Assembly (NCBI GenBank): GCA_031267635.1 | Contig: JAIRYX010000448.1 | Location: 1-64,000 of the forward strand | From: Planctomycetaceae bacterium | GTDB lineage: Bacteria > Planctomycetota > Planctomycetia > Pirellulales > Thermoguttaceae | Direction: 5' to 3' | Length of the DNA: 64,000 bases | Shown: piece after piece, positions 17,735 to 27,266 of the stretch | How the letters are laid out: every line of letters begins with the position of its first letter | Numbering within the stretch: the first letter of the stretch is position 1 | Translations under genes and position numbers: made by a program | Notes under the pieces: generated by a model | What the model was told of the DNA's origin: nothing | Databases searched by the model: none | The model's input: the letters and a program-made list of their open reading frames with translations, nothing else

Positions 17735-18622
17735 ATGACGCGAAGTGAAGAATACGCCGGATTGTCGGTGGCGATGATTACGCCGTTTTATGAAAATGGA
17801 GAAATTGATTTTGACCGGTTGCAGCAGCATGTCGAGTTTCAGATTGCCGCCGGAACAACAGCAATCGTGCCGACCGGAACGACTGGCGAATCGCCGACCT
17901 TGTCGCACAACGAAAACGATCGCGTGATCCGCGCAGTTGTGGAAGCGGCGGCGGGACGAATCAAAGTGCTGGCGGGAACTGGTTCCAATTCGACCGCCGA
18001 AGCATTGCGGTTAACAAAAACCGCTCAACAATCGGGAGCAAACGCCGCGCTTATTGTCGCGCCATATTACAACAAGCCGACGCAGGAAGGTTTTTTTCAG
18101 CACTACAAAACGATTGCCGAAGCGGTTGATCTTCCGATTTGTATTTACAACATTCCCGGCAGGACGGCAAAAAATATCGAGCCGCAAACGATTATCCGAC
18201 TGGCGGAATTTCAAAATATCACAATGGTCAAAGAGGCGACCGGGTCTCTGGATCAAGCGTCACAAATTATTGCGGAAACCGATCTGACTGTGCTCAGCGG
18301 CGACGACAGTATCACGTTACCGATTATGTCAATTGGCGGACGCGGAGTCATTTCGGTCATCGGCAATATCGTACCGCAAGACATGATCGCTCTTTGCAAA
18401 GCGGTGGATGTGGGTAATTTTGTCGAAGCGAAAATGCTGCATTACAAAACATTTACACTGGCACGGGACATGCTATCGCTGGCAACGAATCCGATTCCGG
18501 TGAAAGCGGCAATGAAAATGCTCGGACGCGATACCGGCATTTTGCGGATGCCGATGACGCCGCTCGAAATGCCGCTCGAAACAAAACTTCGCAAAACACT
18601 AACCGATTACGGATTGTTGTAA
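17735..18622 (+). CDS. dapA: 4-hydroxy-tetrahydrodipicolinate synthase
   Basis: DapA condenses pyruvate with aspartate semialdehyde on the lysine/diaminopimelate path. The 295-residue TIM barrel has [10 protein letters not shown] near the start, [10 protein letters not shown], the YNIPGRT tyrosine motif and the Schiff-base lysine in MVKEATGS. Starting at 17735 gives the usual length; a start 72 bases upstream would add an unusual Lys-rich leader. Its presence is consistent with a DAP-based peptidoglycan or lysine synthesis. No other dap gene is adjacent. Confidence 0.95.
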   Translation: MTRSEEYAGLSVAMITPFYENGEIDFDRLQQHVEFQIAAGTTAIVPTGTTGESPTLSHNENDRVIRAVVEAAAGRIKVLAGTGSNSTAEALRLTKTAQQSGANAALIVAPYYNKPTQEGFFQHYKTIAEAVDLPICIYNIPGRTAKNIEPQTIIRLAEFQNITMVKEATGSLDQASQIIAETDLTVLSGDDSITLPIMSIGGRGVISVIGNIVPQDMIALCKAVDVGNFVEAKMLHYKTFTLARDMLSLATNPIPVKAAMKMLGRDTGILRMPMTPLEMPLETKLRKTLTDYGLL

Positions 18623-18693
18623 AACGCCACCAATCCTTTTCTAAACCTCTCAACTCTTCAAATAATTTAAAATATTTATCATAAACGGAACTA

Positions 18694-19131
18694 ATGAAAA
18701 TTTCAACAAAAGGAAGATATGCTTTACGAATGATGGTTGATTTGGCTCAACATCGCCATGAAGGGTATATCGCATTGAAAGACATTGCCAAACGGCAGGG
18801 AATTTCCAAGAAATACCTGGAGCAGATTGTCCCGTTGTTGAATCGTTCCGATTATTTGCAGACCAATCGTGGTTTTCAGGGCGGCTACATGCTAACAAAA
18901 CCACCGGACAGGTACACGGTCGGTGATATTTTGCGAGTTACAGAAGGAAGCATTTCTCCTATCGCCGGATTGGAATACGAACCAATCCACAACGACCGAA
19001 GCTCTGTCAAAATGATACTTCACGTCTGGCGCGGTCTCGAAAAAGTTATCGTAGAATACCTCGACAGTATCACGTTACAAGATATTCTCGACCGATATTC
19101 TGAAGAAGGACAATATGATTATTATATTTGA
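18694..19131 (+). CDS. Rrf2-family transcriptional regulator without Fe-S cysteines
   Basis: The 145-residue protein has the Rrf2 winged helix (MKISTKGRYALRMMVDLA, IAKRQGISKKYLEQIVPLL, RGFQGGYMLTKPP). IscR/NsrR-type members carry three cysteines around residues 90-105. Here the equivalent stretch (ISPIAGLEYEPIHNDRSSV) has none, so it probably does not bind a cluster and is closer to CymR-like cysteine-metabolism regulators. A link to the nearby sulfur cluster is inference only. It follows dapA by about 70 bases. Confidence 0.85.
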   Translation: MKISTKGRYALRMMVDLAQHRHEGYIALKDIAKRQGISKKYLEQIVPLLNRSDYLQTNRGFQGGYMLTKPPDRYTVGDILRVTEGSISPIAGLEYEPIHNDRSSVKMILHVWRGLEKVIVEYLDSITLQDILDRYSEEGQYDYYI

Positions 19132-19332
19132 TGTTCTCAAACGGTAAAACTTTTCCCATTGTTCTTGGCGTGATTGCTGATTTAGTGCAATTGGGATTGG
19201 ATTAAAAGCTACAATTATTGTCTGTTTCTTGGAGATTTTTCTGTCGCCCCGCCGACTCGTGGAAGCTTTCCACGAATCGACGAATTTGCTCAAAGAAAAC
19301 TGAACTACCACTATTTTACAGGAAATTTTCTC

Positions 19333-21852
19333 ATGCTTCGCACATACCAATTTTGTTTTGCAGTTTGTTTGACGCTCTTTGCGTTGTCTTGGATTTCGGC
19401 GCAAGAGTTGATTGCTCCGAACAACGCGAAAAAATTAGAGAATTATCAAACGTCGTGGATCGGTAACAGTTTCGGCGGACTTGAAAACGGCCGCGGTAAA
19501 TGGGTGCAGCAGGATATTGCCGCGATGTGCGTGACTGACGACGGCACGGTTTACACCAATGTTCCTTGGGAAGAAGCGGGCGGAAATTGTTCGATGTACA
19601 AAGACGGCCAGATGCTCGGTTCGGCGCGGCATACGCACGGTTGGGGATTTAACGGCGGAAAAGCGGTTGCGGTCAACGATCAATACGTTTATATCGCGCT
19701 TTCCGGCAACAATGAAAACGGACGTCTCGACGATCTTGAAACGTGGCCTCCAAAGGGTTTCAAGTGGTACGGCGTTTCGCGGCGATTACGAAGTGATTTT
19801 ACGCAAGGTGCGCCGTTTGATAACGGAAAAGGCGGTAAAGGAGATACGCTTCCGAAATCGTTTCTCGTCGTGAACGAAGTTCCCGAAGGAAAAAGAGAAG
19901 AGAACGGTCAAATCATAAACGACGACAGCGCGGCAATTGCCGGACTTTATGCCGATAATTCGCGGCTCTATATCGCCAATCCGCACGCAAACGCGATTGA
20001 AATTTACGACGCGGAGACGATGCAGAAAATCACGCAATGGAACGTTCCGGAAGAATTTGCCAAAGATATGCGGCAAATCGCGTTTGATTCCAATGGCAAT
20101 CTTTGGGTTTTGCTCAAACGTCCGCGTGAAACATTGCTTGCCGGGCATTTTTTAGTGTTCGATAAAAACGGAAAGCTGTTTACAAAACGTAAACCGGGCA
20201 GAACAATCGCTCATTGTCCGATTGAAATTCCAGAAAATCAGGAAGAAAATTTTCCGCATAATTTTCTTCCAAGTGCGTTTTGTTTTGATAACGAAGGACG
20301 TTTGCTTGTCGCCGCGTCGGGAATCTGGCGTCATATTCTTTTCCTTGAACAAAACGGTTTTGATTATGTTTGGGCAGACAATTCCGTTCCGCCAACACGT
20401 TTGATGCTTGGCATACCGTTATTAGCCAGAAAAGACGGTTATTTCGCGGAACAATCATTTTCCAATATCACGGCAATCGGCGCGGATGCTCATGGAAATA
20501 TTTATGTTGCCAGCGATTGGGCAACAAACGGCGGCGGAACAATTCTTGAATCGTATTCATTCGCTCCCTACGACGCTCAATCGACGGCGCGTGAATTTCC
20601 GCAGCAACGGGAAAATTTCAACTTTAATCAAGAGGTCGTTCAATTTTTGTCACGCTGGAAATTAAACTGGCGACTGTTCGGATTGGAATTTATTGACTGC
20701 GCAACACTCGACCCGGACGACGAAACATTGGCGTTTACGAAAGAAGAGCGTTTTCAATTGGATTATTCCAAGCCAACCGGCGAAGAAGCCAAGTTTCTCG
20801 GTGGCACCATTCTACGTTTTGATTCCCGTTGGTTGACAGAGATGCCTCACAATGATTATAAGGATGTGTTTCGTGCTCCGCGAATAAATATCAAGGATTC
20901 CGCCGGCGTTTGGGTACGGAATCTTGCCGGTAAACGGATGCTGTTTGTCAACGATATGAACGGTTCTTTTCTGCAAGTGGTTATGCCGGATAGCGATGAA
21001 CAACATGTGGCAGGTGTTGCAGTTGCACTGTTTTCCCAACGGCGTGTCAAAGACCGTGCGGATTGGCTTCCCGGTCAGCCGGAAAAAGGAGAATGGATTT
21101 GGCGGAATTCCTTTTCCACAAGTCAGCAACTTTTTATGAAGCCGAAAGAATTTCAATCGCAGGAAAACGACGCTCCGATGATTGAGGGTTGGTGGGTTGA
21201 TTTTAACGGCGATATTTGGCAAGCGACATTAAAAGACGGTATCCGGCGTTTTCGTTTTCAAGGGTTGGACAATGTAAACAATCCGATTTGGAATTATGAA
21301 AATCTTGACGTCTTCCCGCATCCCGCCGAGTTCAAGCAAGTTAAGCGGATTCGTTACGACGCGGCGTCCGACACGTTGTATCTTGGCGGTTGCGCGGTTG
21401 TGGACGAAATCGAACATAAAAATCAACATTGGAAACCGATGGGAGCGGTTGTCTGCCGTTATGATCATTTTCTCAAAGGAGATAAGCCCGGCAGTACCGA
21501 GGGAAAACTTCGCTGGAAAATTGTACTACCGTATGTGACCGGTTCGCAAGGTCATGAATCATGCGAGCCGATGGGATTTGACATTGCCGGAGAATATATG
21601 TTTGTCCCTTACACCGGCGCATCGAAAGTTGCGAAATTTTCGACCGGACATGTCGAAGTTTATAAATTAGACGACGCATCGCCAATTGGATTTATGGAAC
21701 CCGACCCGAAAACAGTCGGTGAAATCGGATTGCAAGACATGCGAGAATGCCTCAGCGCACACCGCCGCTCCAACGGCGAATACATTATTTTTCTCGAAGA
21801 CGATTACAAAGCGAAGGTCGTGATGTATCGTTTTCAGCCGGAAACAGAGTGA
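19333..21852 (+). CDS. Large secreted beta-propeller protein
   Basis: The 839-residue protein has a signal peptide (about 1-23, ending ISAQ). After that come many blade-like repeats with the DGTVYTN, SRLYIANPHANAIEIYD, NGNLWVLLK, EGRLLVAAS and GNIYVASDW patterns of NHL/six-bladed propellers, probably two propellers in tandem. Aromatic-rich loops (LETWPPKGFKWYGVSRR, EGWWVDFNGDIWQ) suggest a glycan or polymer ligand. No catalytic motif is recognised. It is monocistronic, with AGGA before the ATG. The function is unknown. Confidence 0.7.
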   Translation: MLRTYQFCFAVCLTLFALSWISAQELIAPNNAKKLENYQTSWIGNSFGGLENGRGKWVQQDIAAMCVTDDGTVYTNVPWEEAGGNCSMYKDGQMLGSARHTHGWGFNGGKAVAVNDQYVYIALSGNNENGRLDDLETWPPKGFKWYGVSRRLRSDFTQGAPFDNGKGGKGDTLPKSFLVVNEVPEGKREENGQIINDDSAAIAGLYADNSRLYIANPHANAIEIYDAETMQKITQWNVPEEFAKDMRQIAFDSNGNLWVLLKRPRETLLAGHFLVFDKNGKLFTKRKPGRTIAHCPIEIPENQEENFPHNFLPSAFCFDNEGRLLVAASGIWRHILFLEQNGFDYVWADNSVPPTRLMLGIPLLARKDGYFAEQSFSNITAIGADAHGNIYVASDWATNGGGTILESYSFAPYDAQSTAREFPQQRENFNFNQEVVQFLSRWKLNWRLFGLEFIDCATLDPDDETLAFTKEERFQLDYSKPTGEEAKFLGGTILRFDSRWLTEMPHNDYKDVFRAPRINIKDSAGVWVRNLAGKRMLFVNDMNGSFLQVVMPDSDEQHVAGVAVALFSQRRVKDRADWLPGQPEKGEWIWRNSFSTSQQLFMKPKEFQSQENDAPMIEGWWVDFNGDIWQATLKDGIRRFRFQGLDNVNNPIWNYENLDVFPHPAEFKQVKRIRYDAASDTLYLGGCAVVDEIEHKNQHWKPMGAVVCRYDHFLKGDKPGSTEGKLRWKIVLPYVTGSQGHESCEPMGFDIAGEYMFVPYTGASKVAKFSTGHVEVYKLDDASPIGFMEPDPKTVGEIGLQDMRECLSAHRRSNGEYIIFLEDDYKAKVVMYRFQPETE

Positions 21853-21892
21853 TGGGCTTCAAATAAAAACAATAATCTGCTTATTTCACATT

Positions 21893-22020
21893 TTGGGGAA
21901 GGTTTGATTTATACAATACTGTAACAACCCAGTTGCCGTGCGGATTTATACTTATCACATTTTAAAAGTTGTTTCTCACAAAGGCGTCAAGAACACCGAG
22001 TGATTCTAAAAAATAAATTC
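21893..22020. repeat. Partial R5/R1 repeat
   Basis: Downstream of the propeller gene is an R5 end (CTGCTTATTTCACATTTTGGGG) running into a shortened R1 (CTGTAACAACCCAGTTGCC), then a degenerate segment with CTTATCACATTTTAAAAG. It borders the IS630 remnant. Confidence 0.55.
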
Positions 22021-22069
22021 TTTGTTGCTCCGTGCCTTTGTGAGAAGACATAAATTTCAAGTAGTTTTA

Positions 22070-22532
22070 ATATATTTGGCTGGGCGACGACGTTGGAATG
22101 TGTTGGGGGCTTATAATGTCGTGACGAGTGTGATGAACGACAGTTATATTACGGCGACGCAGGTTTGCGAATTATTGCAAAAACTTTCGAAACGTTATAC
22201 AGGCATTCCGATCTCGATTGTCTTGGACAACGCGAGATACCAGCGATGCAAAGTCGTGGAAGGACTGGTGAAGGAGTTGGGCATCCAACTGCTATTCCTT
22301 CTAAGTTATTCGCCGAATTTGAATTTGATCAAACGGCTTTGGAAATTCGTGAAAAATAAATGTTTTGTATAACGTTTATTATGAAACCTTCGAGCAGTTC
22401 AAAAAAGGAATCAACAATTGCCTGGAGCAAATTGATCAACAATACAAAGAAGCAGCGGCAACACTCATGAACCCTGAATTCCAAAACTTCAAAACGTCAA
22501 AAACTATGAAATCGTCACTGCGTAATGTATAG
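22070..22532 (+). pseudogene. Decayed IS630-family transposase, C-terminal part
   Basis: The reading frame encodes the second half of an IS630-type DDE transposase: GRRRWNVLGAYNVVTS, then the catalytic-Asp segment SIVLDNARYQRC, then LLSYSPNLNLIKRLWKFVKNK, where the expected last catalytic Glu of the IERLW motif is Lys. The N-terminal helix-turn-helix and first Asp region are missing. A frameshift near 22360 separates a final piece (YETFEQFKKGINNCLEQ to the stop at about 22532). The element is therefore dead. Confidence 0.85.
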
Positions 22533-22643
22533 TATTACGTCTCACGGCGAGAAATTGCGCTTTTATTTTCGTCTATAAACTCCATGAATAATTAGGATTT
22601 CAGCAACGAATAAATGGCAATTTCTTACCGTAGAATGTCTAAT

Positions 22644-24056
22644 TCAAACGTTGAATTTTTTCCGAACAATTTCAATCAGCCGGAGTAATACAAACATCAT
22701 TGCACCACAGAAGAATAGCAGAACTGGGACAAACCAACCGATATCAAAAAACGGTTCCGCCCAAAGCCAAATGTCCGCCCAAAATACAACTGTAACAACC
22801 GTCGCTAGTGCGAGGAATGGCCCGTAGGGCAAATGCCCGCCGAGTCCGAGCAACCAGCGTGAGAGTCCCAATACAATTCCGGCAAACGGTGCGAGGAAGA
22901 AAATAAAAACGCACGGTTGCCATCCGAGAAATGCGCCGATCATTGCCATAAATGTTACGTCGCCGAATCCCATTGCTTCACGCCGCAACGCGATTGTTCC
23001 GGCAATCCGCACGCCCCAAATCAAAAGTCCGCCGACCGCCATACCGATCAATGCGGAAAAACCGTTTTGCCATCGGAATGAACCGTTTTGCCAAACAACG
23101 GCAATCCAGACAATCGTGATAATCAACGATCCAAGCAACGCCGCCAGCAAATAATACCATGTCGACTGAGAACGCCGCAACCGCCGTAAAAATAATGCCG
23201 CCGCACGCCGTAATCCGAAATTCACTCGCCAAACACGATTCATCATCGCAAAGCACCAACCCCACCAACAAAACAACGCAACCGCAAACGGCAAAATATT
23301 CGGACGACCATTCAACGCCCCAGGATAAATATTCGGACTGGCGACATGAAGCGGCAGGTTATCACGGCGATATTGGTAGATACCGTTGGTGTTGGGAATT
23401 TCCATAAAAGACGATGCGTTGATTGTTTCGACAGTTTGCAAATCAAATTTGTGAATTTCCGTTGTCGGCAACATCCCGCAAGTGAAAAAAACGGCGGCAA
23501 GAAGTCCGCAGACCGTGCCGGGAACTGTAATTAGGTCGGGAATAATGAAATCATCAAAATCGGTGAGCGTTGCCAAAAAAAGAAACGCAAACAAAACGGC
23601 GTGAAGAAAAAACCGGGAGAATAATACGTCCGGCTGTTCGTGATTCATCTGCAAAATGAGTATGGAAACATGATGCCATTCGATTTCCCAACGATAAAGA
23701 CAAACGAGTCCCACGCCACAAAACAATTCGACAAAAAACGGACGAACCCAAAATCCCGTTCCTAGTACCGCCGAAAAACGCGAAAACGAAATCCAACCGA
23801 AAAGCGGTAAATAATCGTACCATCGTTTGCGTAATATTTTTTCGAGATCGGCAGACGGTATCGGGGGATTTTTTTTCGAGGAAGATTTTTTTTGTTCCTG
23901 AATGTAATTTTGCAACGCTTCCCGCAACAAATTTTTCGGAATCCGCCGCCAAGGAGAACGAAACCGTTGAAACCATCCCCAACAATCGGCAAGCCAGTTC
24001 AGTACCGCACCAACAATCACGCCGACCAGCATCAGAATCACATGCCTGACTTCCAT
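22644..24056 (-). CDS. Type IV prepilin peptidase (A24) family membrane protein
   Basis: This 470-residue polytopic protein belongs to the prepilin peptidase family, which cuts the leader from type IV pilin or type II secretion pseudopilins. Both aspartates of the active site appear present: LTDFDDFIIPD (about residue 165) and MGFGDVTFMAMIGAFLGW (about 370). Two features are odd. The N-terminal domain lacks the CxxC zinc motifs of the methylating enzymes, and an insert of about 140 residues separates the two aspartates. The ATG at 24056 follows GGAG and replaces an upstream TTG. PilT and GspE-like genes lie about 18 kb away. Confidence 0.82.
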   Translation of the reverse strand: MEVRHVILMLVGVIVGAVLNWLADCWGWFQRFRSPWRRIPKNLLREALQNYIQEQKKSSSKKNPPIPSADLEKILRKRWYDYLPLFGWISFSRFSAVLGTGFWVRPFFVELFCGVGLVCLYRWEIEWHHVSILILQMNHEQPDVLFSRFFLHAVLFAFLFLATLTDFDDFIIPDLITVPGTVCGLLAAVFFTCGMLPTTEIHKFDLQTVETINASSFMEIPNTNGIYQYRRDNLPLHVASPNIYPGALNGRPNILPFAVALFCWWGWCFAMMNRVWRVNFGLRRAAALFLRRLRRSQSTWYYLLAALLGSLIITIVWIAVVWQNGSFRWQNGFSALIGMAVGGLLIWGVRIAGTIALRREAMGFGDVTFMAMIGAFLGWQPCVFIFFLAPFAGIVLGLSRWLLGLGGHLPYGPFLALATVVTVVFWADIWLWAEPFFDIGWFVPVLLFFCGAMMFVLLRLIEIVRKKFNV

Positions 24057-24204
24057 AAAAAACAAACTCCGTAACGTGGGGAAAATGGAAATTTAACAAA
24101 TTTTGACTATTTGCTTTTTCTAAAAACTCAAAACTTAATGAAAAATACACATAAAAACAGGACATCAAGACAAGAGGGGGCTTTGGTGACTAATGAACAC
24201 TGTC

Positions 24205-24456
24205 TTACGGAGGCGTATAATTGAGGCAGTTGGGAATTATTTTAGTATCTTTCTTGCATTCTCTTTTCGTATTATTCGTTAATCGTATTTTGGCGAGTAC
24301 TAATTTTTCGTCTTCCCGATATTGAAGACTTGCAACAGGAACAACACAGAGAATCCAACCAAGGACGTCAACGAAAAAATGGCGGTTCACTCCCTTGGTT
24401 TTTCCAGCGTCGTAATCTCGTTCGCTGGCGGTTACTACTGCTTTAATCCGCAAGGT
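24205..24456 (-). pseudogene. IS5-family transposase remnant
   Basis: An 80-residue frame resembles the catalytic core of IS5/IS1182-type DDE transposases. In them the usual pattern is a Lys/Gly-rich YDAGKxxKGxxRH stretch, then VDTLGLLL and VxPASVQDRD. Here the corresponding residues read YDAGKTKGVNRHFFVDVLGW, then CVVPVASLQYRED. Neither end of the gene is present and there are no flanking ORF pieces, so it is a fragment. Confidence 0.75.
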
Positions 24457-24605
24457 CGGTCACATAGCCATGAGGTGAAGGGAGCATAATAAAATCCTTA
24501 TATTGGTGAAATTCAAAAAATAGATAGCTTAACAAGAAAGTAATAGAATAACAAATTTGAATTCTTTCAACAATAGCAATTCCTAAATTTTTTGCCTAGC
24601 GTTCC

Positions 24606-24990
24606 TAGTACAAAGTCACTTAAATCCTCTTTACGCCAACCGGAACGTTTGTGTTTTTCTTTTTCGGGTGAAAATTCCATTTCATGGGGTTCGCGTTTTG
24701 GTTGTAAAATTCAATGCAGTGACGGATTTTCGCCCCAAGGGTCGCGACGGAATCGAAATCGCTACGCCATAAAACGTGGTGGTTCAGTCCGCTGAACCAA
24801 ATTTCAATCTGGTTCAGCCACAAACAAGGCTTCAGCGTATACACAAACCGAATGCGATGCGTTGTATCTTCCCAAAAACGTTTCCGCGTCGCCATGGATT
24901 TCAACACGCCGCTCTTGATTCTCAATGTTCGGACTGAGCCAATACGGACTTTGATGCGGTTTCAAGTCGTGTGCCTTTTAAAAAATCCTG
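24606..24990 (-). pseudogene. IS630-type transposase remnant with internal deletion
   Basis: Two parts of one transposase are joined. The upstream part (about 24900-24985) reads HDLKPHQSPYWLSPNIE, the LKPHxxRYWL block of IS630 proteins. The downstream part in another frame reads RIRFVYTLKPCLWLNQIEIWFS and then a helix-rich tail IEFYNQNANPMKWNF, which is the C-terminal YTPKHxSWLNQIE motif with its catalytic Glu. The middle, including the first catalytic Asp residues, is missing. It is a different IS630 subgroup from the remnant at 22.1-22.5 kb. Confidence 0.82.
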
Positions 24991-25033
24991 TTTATTTCAC
25001 ATTGTGGGGAGGGATTGATTTATAAAACACTGC

Positions 25034-25124
25034 CGAGAACTTCTAAAAACCTCATTTTCAACAAATTTGACCGTTGAAACATAAGGGCTTACGAATACTT
25101 GGAGGAGGTTTTTAGAAATTCCCT
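25034..25124. repeat. R3 palindromic repeat next to an R5 end
   Basis: GAGAACTTCTAAAAACCTC at the left and GAGGTTTTTAGAAATTCCCT at the right bound an R3 copy with ACCGTTGAAACATAAGGGC inside. It directly follows an R5 end (TTATTTCACATTGTGGGG, about 24989-25032) at the edge of the IS630 remnant. Confidence 0.78.
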
Positions 25125-25270
25125 CAAGACTATTCTTCATTACCTTACATCTTTTAAAAATTTCCACCAAAATCCTCTTGACGTACTTGAACATTCTTGC
25201 TACTCTTTGTTGGTTTTATGTCGTTTTCGATAATTTTGAGAGTTTGTTTGTATGTGTAGCGAGGAATGTT

Positions 25271-26266
25271 TTGAATTTTCACGAAAGAAAACAATTTGCC
25301 GCAATTCTATTACTGATAGCATGTTCAGGAGTCGTAATTTCCTGTACGCAAATCAGTGAACGGCTGCATCTGTTTTCTGGAAACCAAGGAAATAAATCGA
25401 CGCTTGTGCCGTTGCCGTTGTCCGAAACGGGGGTTGTTCTTGATATTTACAAGATTCGCGTTCCTTATAATCGTCGGGAACTTTTGGACGAACTGTGGAA
25501 TGAAACCGAAGAAAAAGAAATTCCGTTGGAAATACGTAACGAATTACACAAGCACGGGTTACGTCAAGGACAAATTGCGGTCAAAATTCCTGTTTCCCTT
25601 TCTCGATTGCTGGATTTACAAAATATCGTTCCGCAGCAACCGTTTCAAATTGTTAAAAATCCCACAACAAAAGAAGATTTGAGCAAGCGTTATACCGCGA
25701 TTGCGATGATGAAAAATCAGCCGCTCGAATTTCCGACTTGCGATCCGATTGCTGAGTTGCCGGTTCTCGATTTAGTGAATGGAAATATTGCTGGTAAGGT
25801 TTATCGAAACGCGAAAGGAGTGATTCTTATCACAACTGACGAACAACCCGATGGTTCCGTTACTATGAAAACTGTGCCGGAAATTCATTTCGGCAACGAG
25901 TCCAGTAAATATATTTCCGAAGGCGGAAGCTATAAGCCATTGGTTTGGCAGTCGAAATTGTCATTTGATCAGTTGGAAGTAAAAACTAAACTCCTGTTAG
26001 GGCAATGGGTGGTTATCGCACCGGATTCAAGAAGTCCAAGCGGCTTCGGAAAAGATATTTTAAGTCACGGAAATGGCGATCCGGAACAAATTGTCATTGC
26101 GATTCGGCTGGTTCAAACTCACAAAGAAGGAATTTACGATCGAAACGATATTCCTGTATTGAATATTCCCGAAGAAAAATTGCAAACAGACGTAGAAAAT
26201 GACGAAAATGTGAACAATTCGGCGGAAAAAAATAATCAAGACGATACGGATGAACTATCGAAATAG
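25271..26266 (+). CDS. Planctomycete-type conserved lipoprotein, function unknown
   Basis: A TTG start behind GAGGA gives a 331-residue lipoprotein: short charged n-region, hydrophobic core, and a lipobox VISC about residue 25, followed by polar sequence. The upstream ATG would add an unrelated 31-residue leader. The region RRELLDELWNETEEKEIPLEIRNELHKHGLR resembles a conserved segment of planctomycete proteins that I know only as hypotheticals. The C-terminus is Asn/Asp/Glu-rich and low-complexity. It may sit at the inner face of the outer membrane. No partner gene is visible. Confidence 0.65.
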   Translation: MNFHERKQFAAILLLIACSGVVISCTQISERLHLFSGNQGNKSTLVPLPLSETGVVLDIYKIRVPYNRRELLDELWNETEEKEIPLEIRNELHKHGLRQGQIAVKIPVSLSRLLDLQNIVPQQPFQIVKNPTTKEDLSKRYTAIAMMKNQPLEFPTCDPIAELPVLDLVNGNIAGKVYRNAKGVILITTDEQPDGSVTMKTVPEIHFGNESSKYISEGGSYKPLVWQSKLSFDQLEVKTKLLLGQWVVIAPDSRSPSGFGKDILSHGNGDPEQIVIAIRLVQTHKEGIYDRNDIPVLNIPEEKLQTDVENDENVNNSAEKNNQDDTDELSK

Positions 26267-26702
26267 AGATATTAAGAAAGGCGGTTTTGTGAAAAACAAT
26301 GTTGAATTTTCAAAAAAATCCAACAATTTGTCAAAAAAAACCGCTTGGGCAGTAGCCAGAGACGATTTTCTCACTTATATTATAGTCATAAAAATTATGG
26401 TTTCTTTAAAAGTTGAATGATTTTTAGACTGAGAAAACTTTTCACAATGGTTTTTAGCCAAGAAAGCTCATCAACATGCTTTTATATTATTATCTGCAGA
26501 TGACTAGGTTAGCACGAATATTTAAAATTTTATTTGTGAATATCAGTGGACAAAAATATTGATGGTTATGTTTTTTCGAGTTTTGGATGTTAAAATATTA
26601 GAAATTTGATTTGTTTGGAAAACGATATTTTAGAGATTTCCACAACAAAAACAATTTGCAATTTTTGATTAGAAAGAGAATTGATCCCCACACGGAGAAC
26701 GT
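26267..26702. other. Intergenic region upstream of infC
   Basis: About 435 AT-rich bases without a supported gene. It carries the infC promoter and a GGAG ribosome binding site at about 26693. A near repeat, CTTTTCACAATGG and TTTTAGCCAAGAAAGC, stands out but I can assign no function. Confidence 0.35.
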
Positions 26703-27266
26703 ATGACGCAGAGGAGGACAGAAGGTAGCAGTGGCGGAGGAATCCGCAATAACAACATCGGCGGTGGAAAAAATCAACATCGAATCAACGAGATGATTCG
26801 CATTTCACCGGTTCGTGTCGTTTCGGCAACGGGCGAACAACTCGGAGTGATAAGTACTGTCGAGGCAATTTCCACCGCACGTACCGCCGGATTGGATTTG
26901 GTCGAGGTTGCGCCGGATAGCAGACCGCCGGTTTGTCGAATCATGGATTACGGCAAATTCAAATATCAACAAAAAAAACGTGGAAACAAGCAGCAAACGC
27001 ATCAAACGAAAATCAAACAGTTGCGGCTCCGTCCGAAAACAGGAGATCACGATGTGCAAGTTCGTCTCAAACAGGCACGCGATTTCTTGGTGCATAAAGA
27101 CAAAGTGCAAGTTTTCGTGATGTTCAAAGGACGCGAGTTGGCACACATCGAAGAAGGTCAAAAATTGATGGAATATTTGATTGAACAGTTGGAAGATGTC
27201 GCCAAGATCGAAGCTCCGCCGAAACGGATGGAAAAGCGGGTAATTTGCACGCTTGCCCCGAAATGA
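26703..27266 (+). CDS. infC: Translation initiation factor IF-3
   Basis: IF-3 binds the 30S subunit and checks start-codon and initiator-tRNA pairing. The 187-residue protein has a Gly/Asn-rich N-terminal tail, the N-domain ([43 protein letters not shown]), a Lys-rich linker and the C-domain ([30 protein letters not shown]). Unusually it uses ATG, whereas many infC genes use ATT for autoregulation. It is also not followed by rpmI and rplT, so the usual operon is broken here. Confidence 0.96.
   Translation: MTQRRTEGSSGGGIRNNNIGGGKNQHRINEMIRISPVRVVSATGEQLGVISTVEAISTARTAGLDLVEVAPDSRPPVCRIMDYGKFKYQQKKRGNKQQTHQTKIKQLRLRPKTGDHDVQVRLKQARDFLVHKDKVQVFVMFKGRELAHIEEGQKLMEYLIEQLEDVAKIEAPPKRMEKRVICTLAPK

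Noticed and set aside
18455..18475. Sigma-54-like TGGCAC-N5-ATGCT
   Set aside because: It lies inside dapA on conserved coding sequence with no gene start downstream at a sensible distance.
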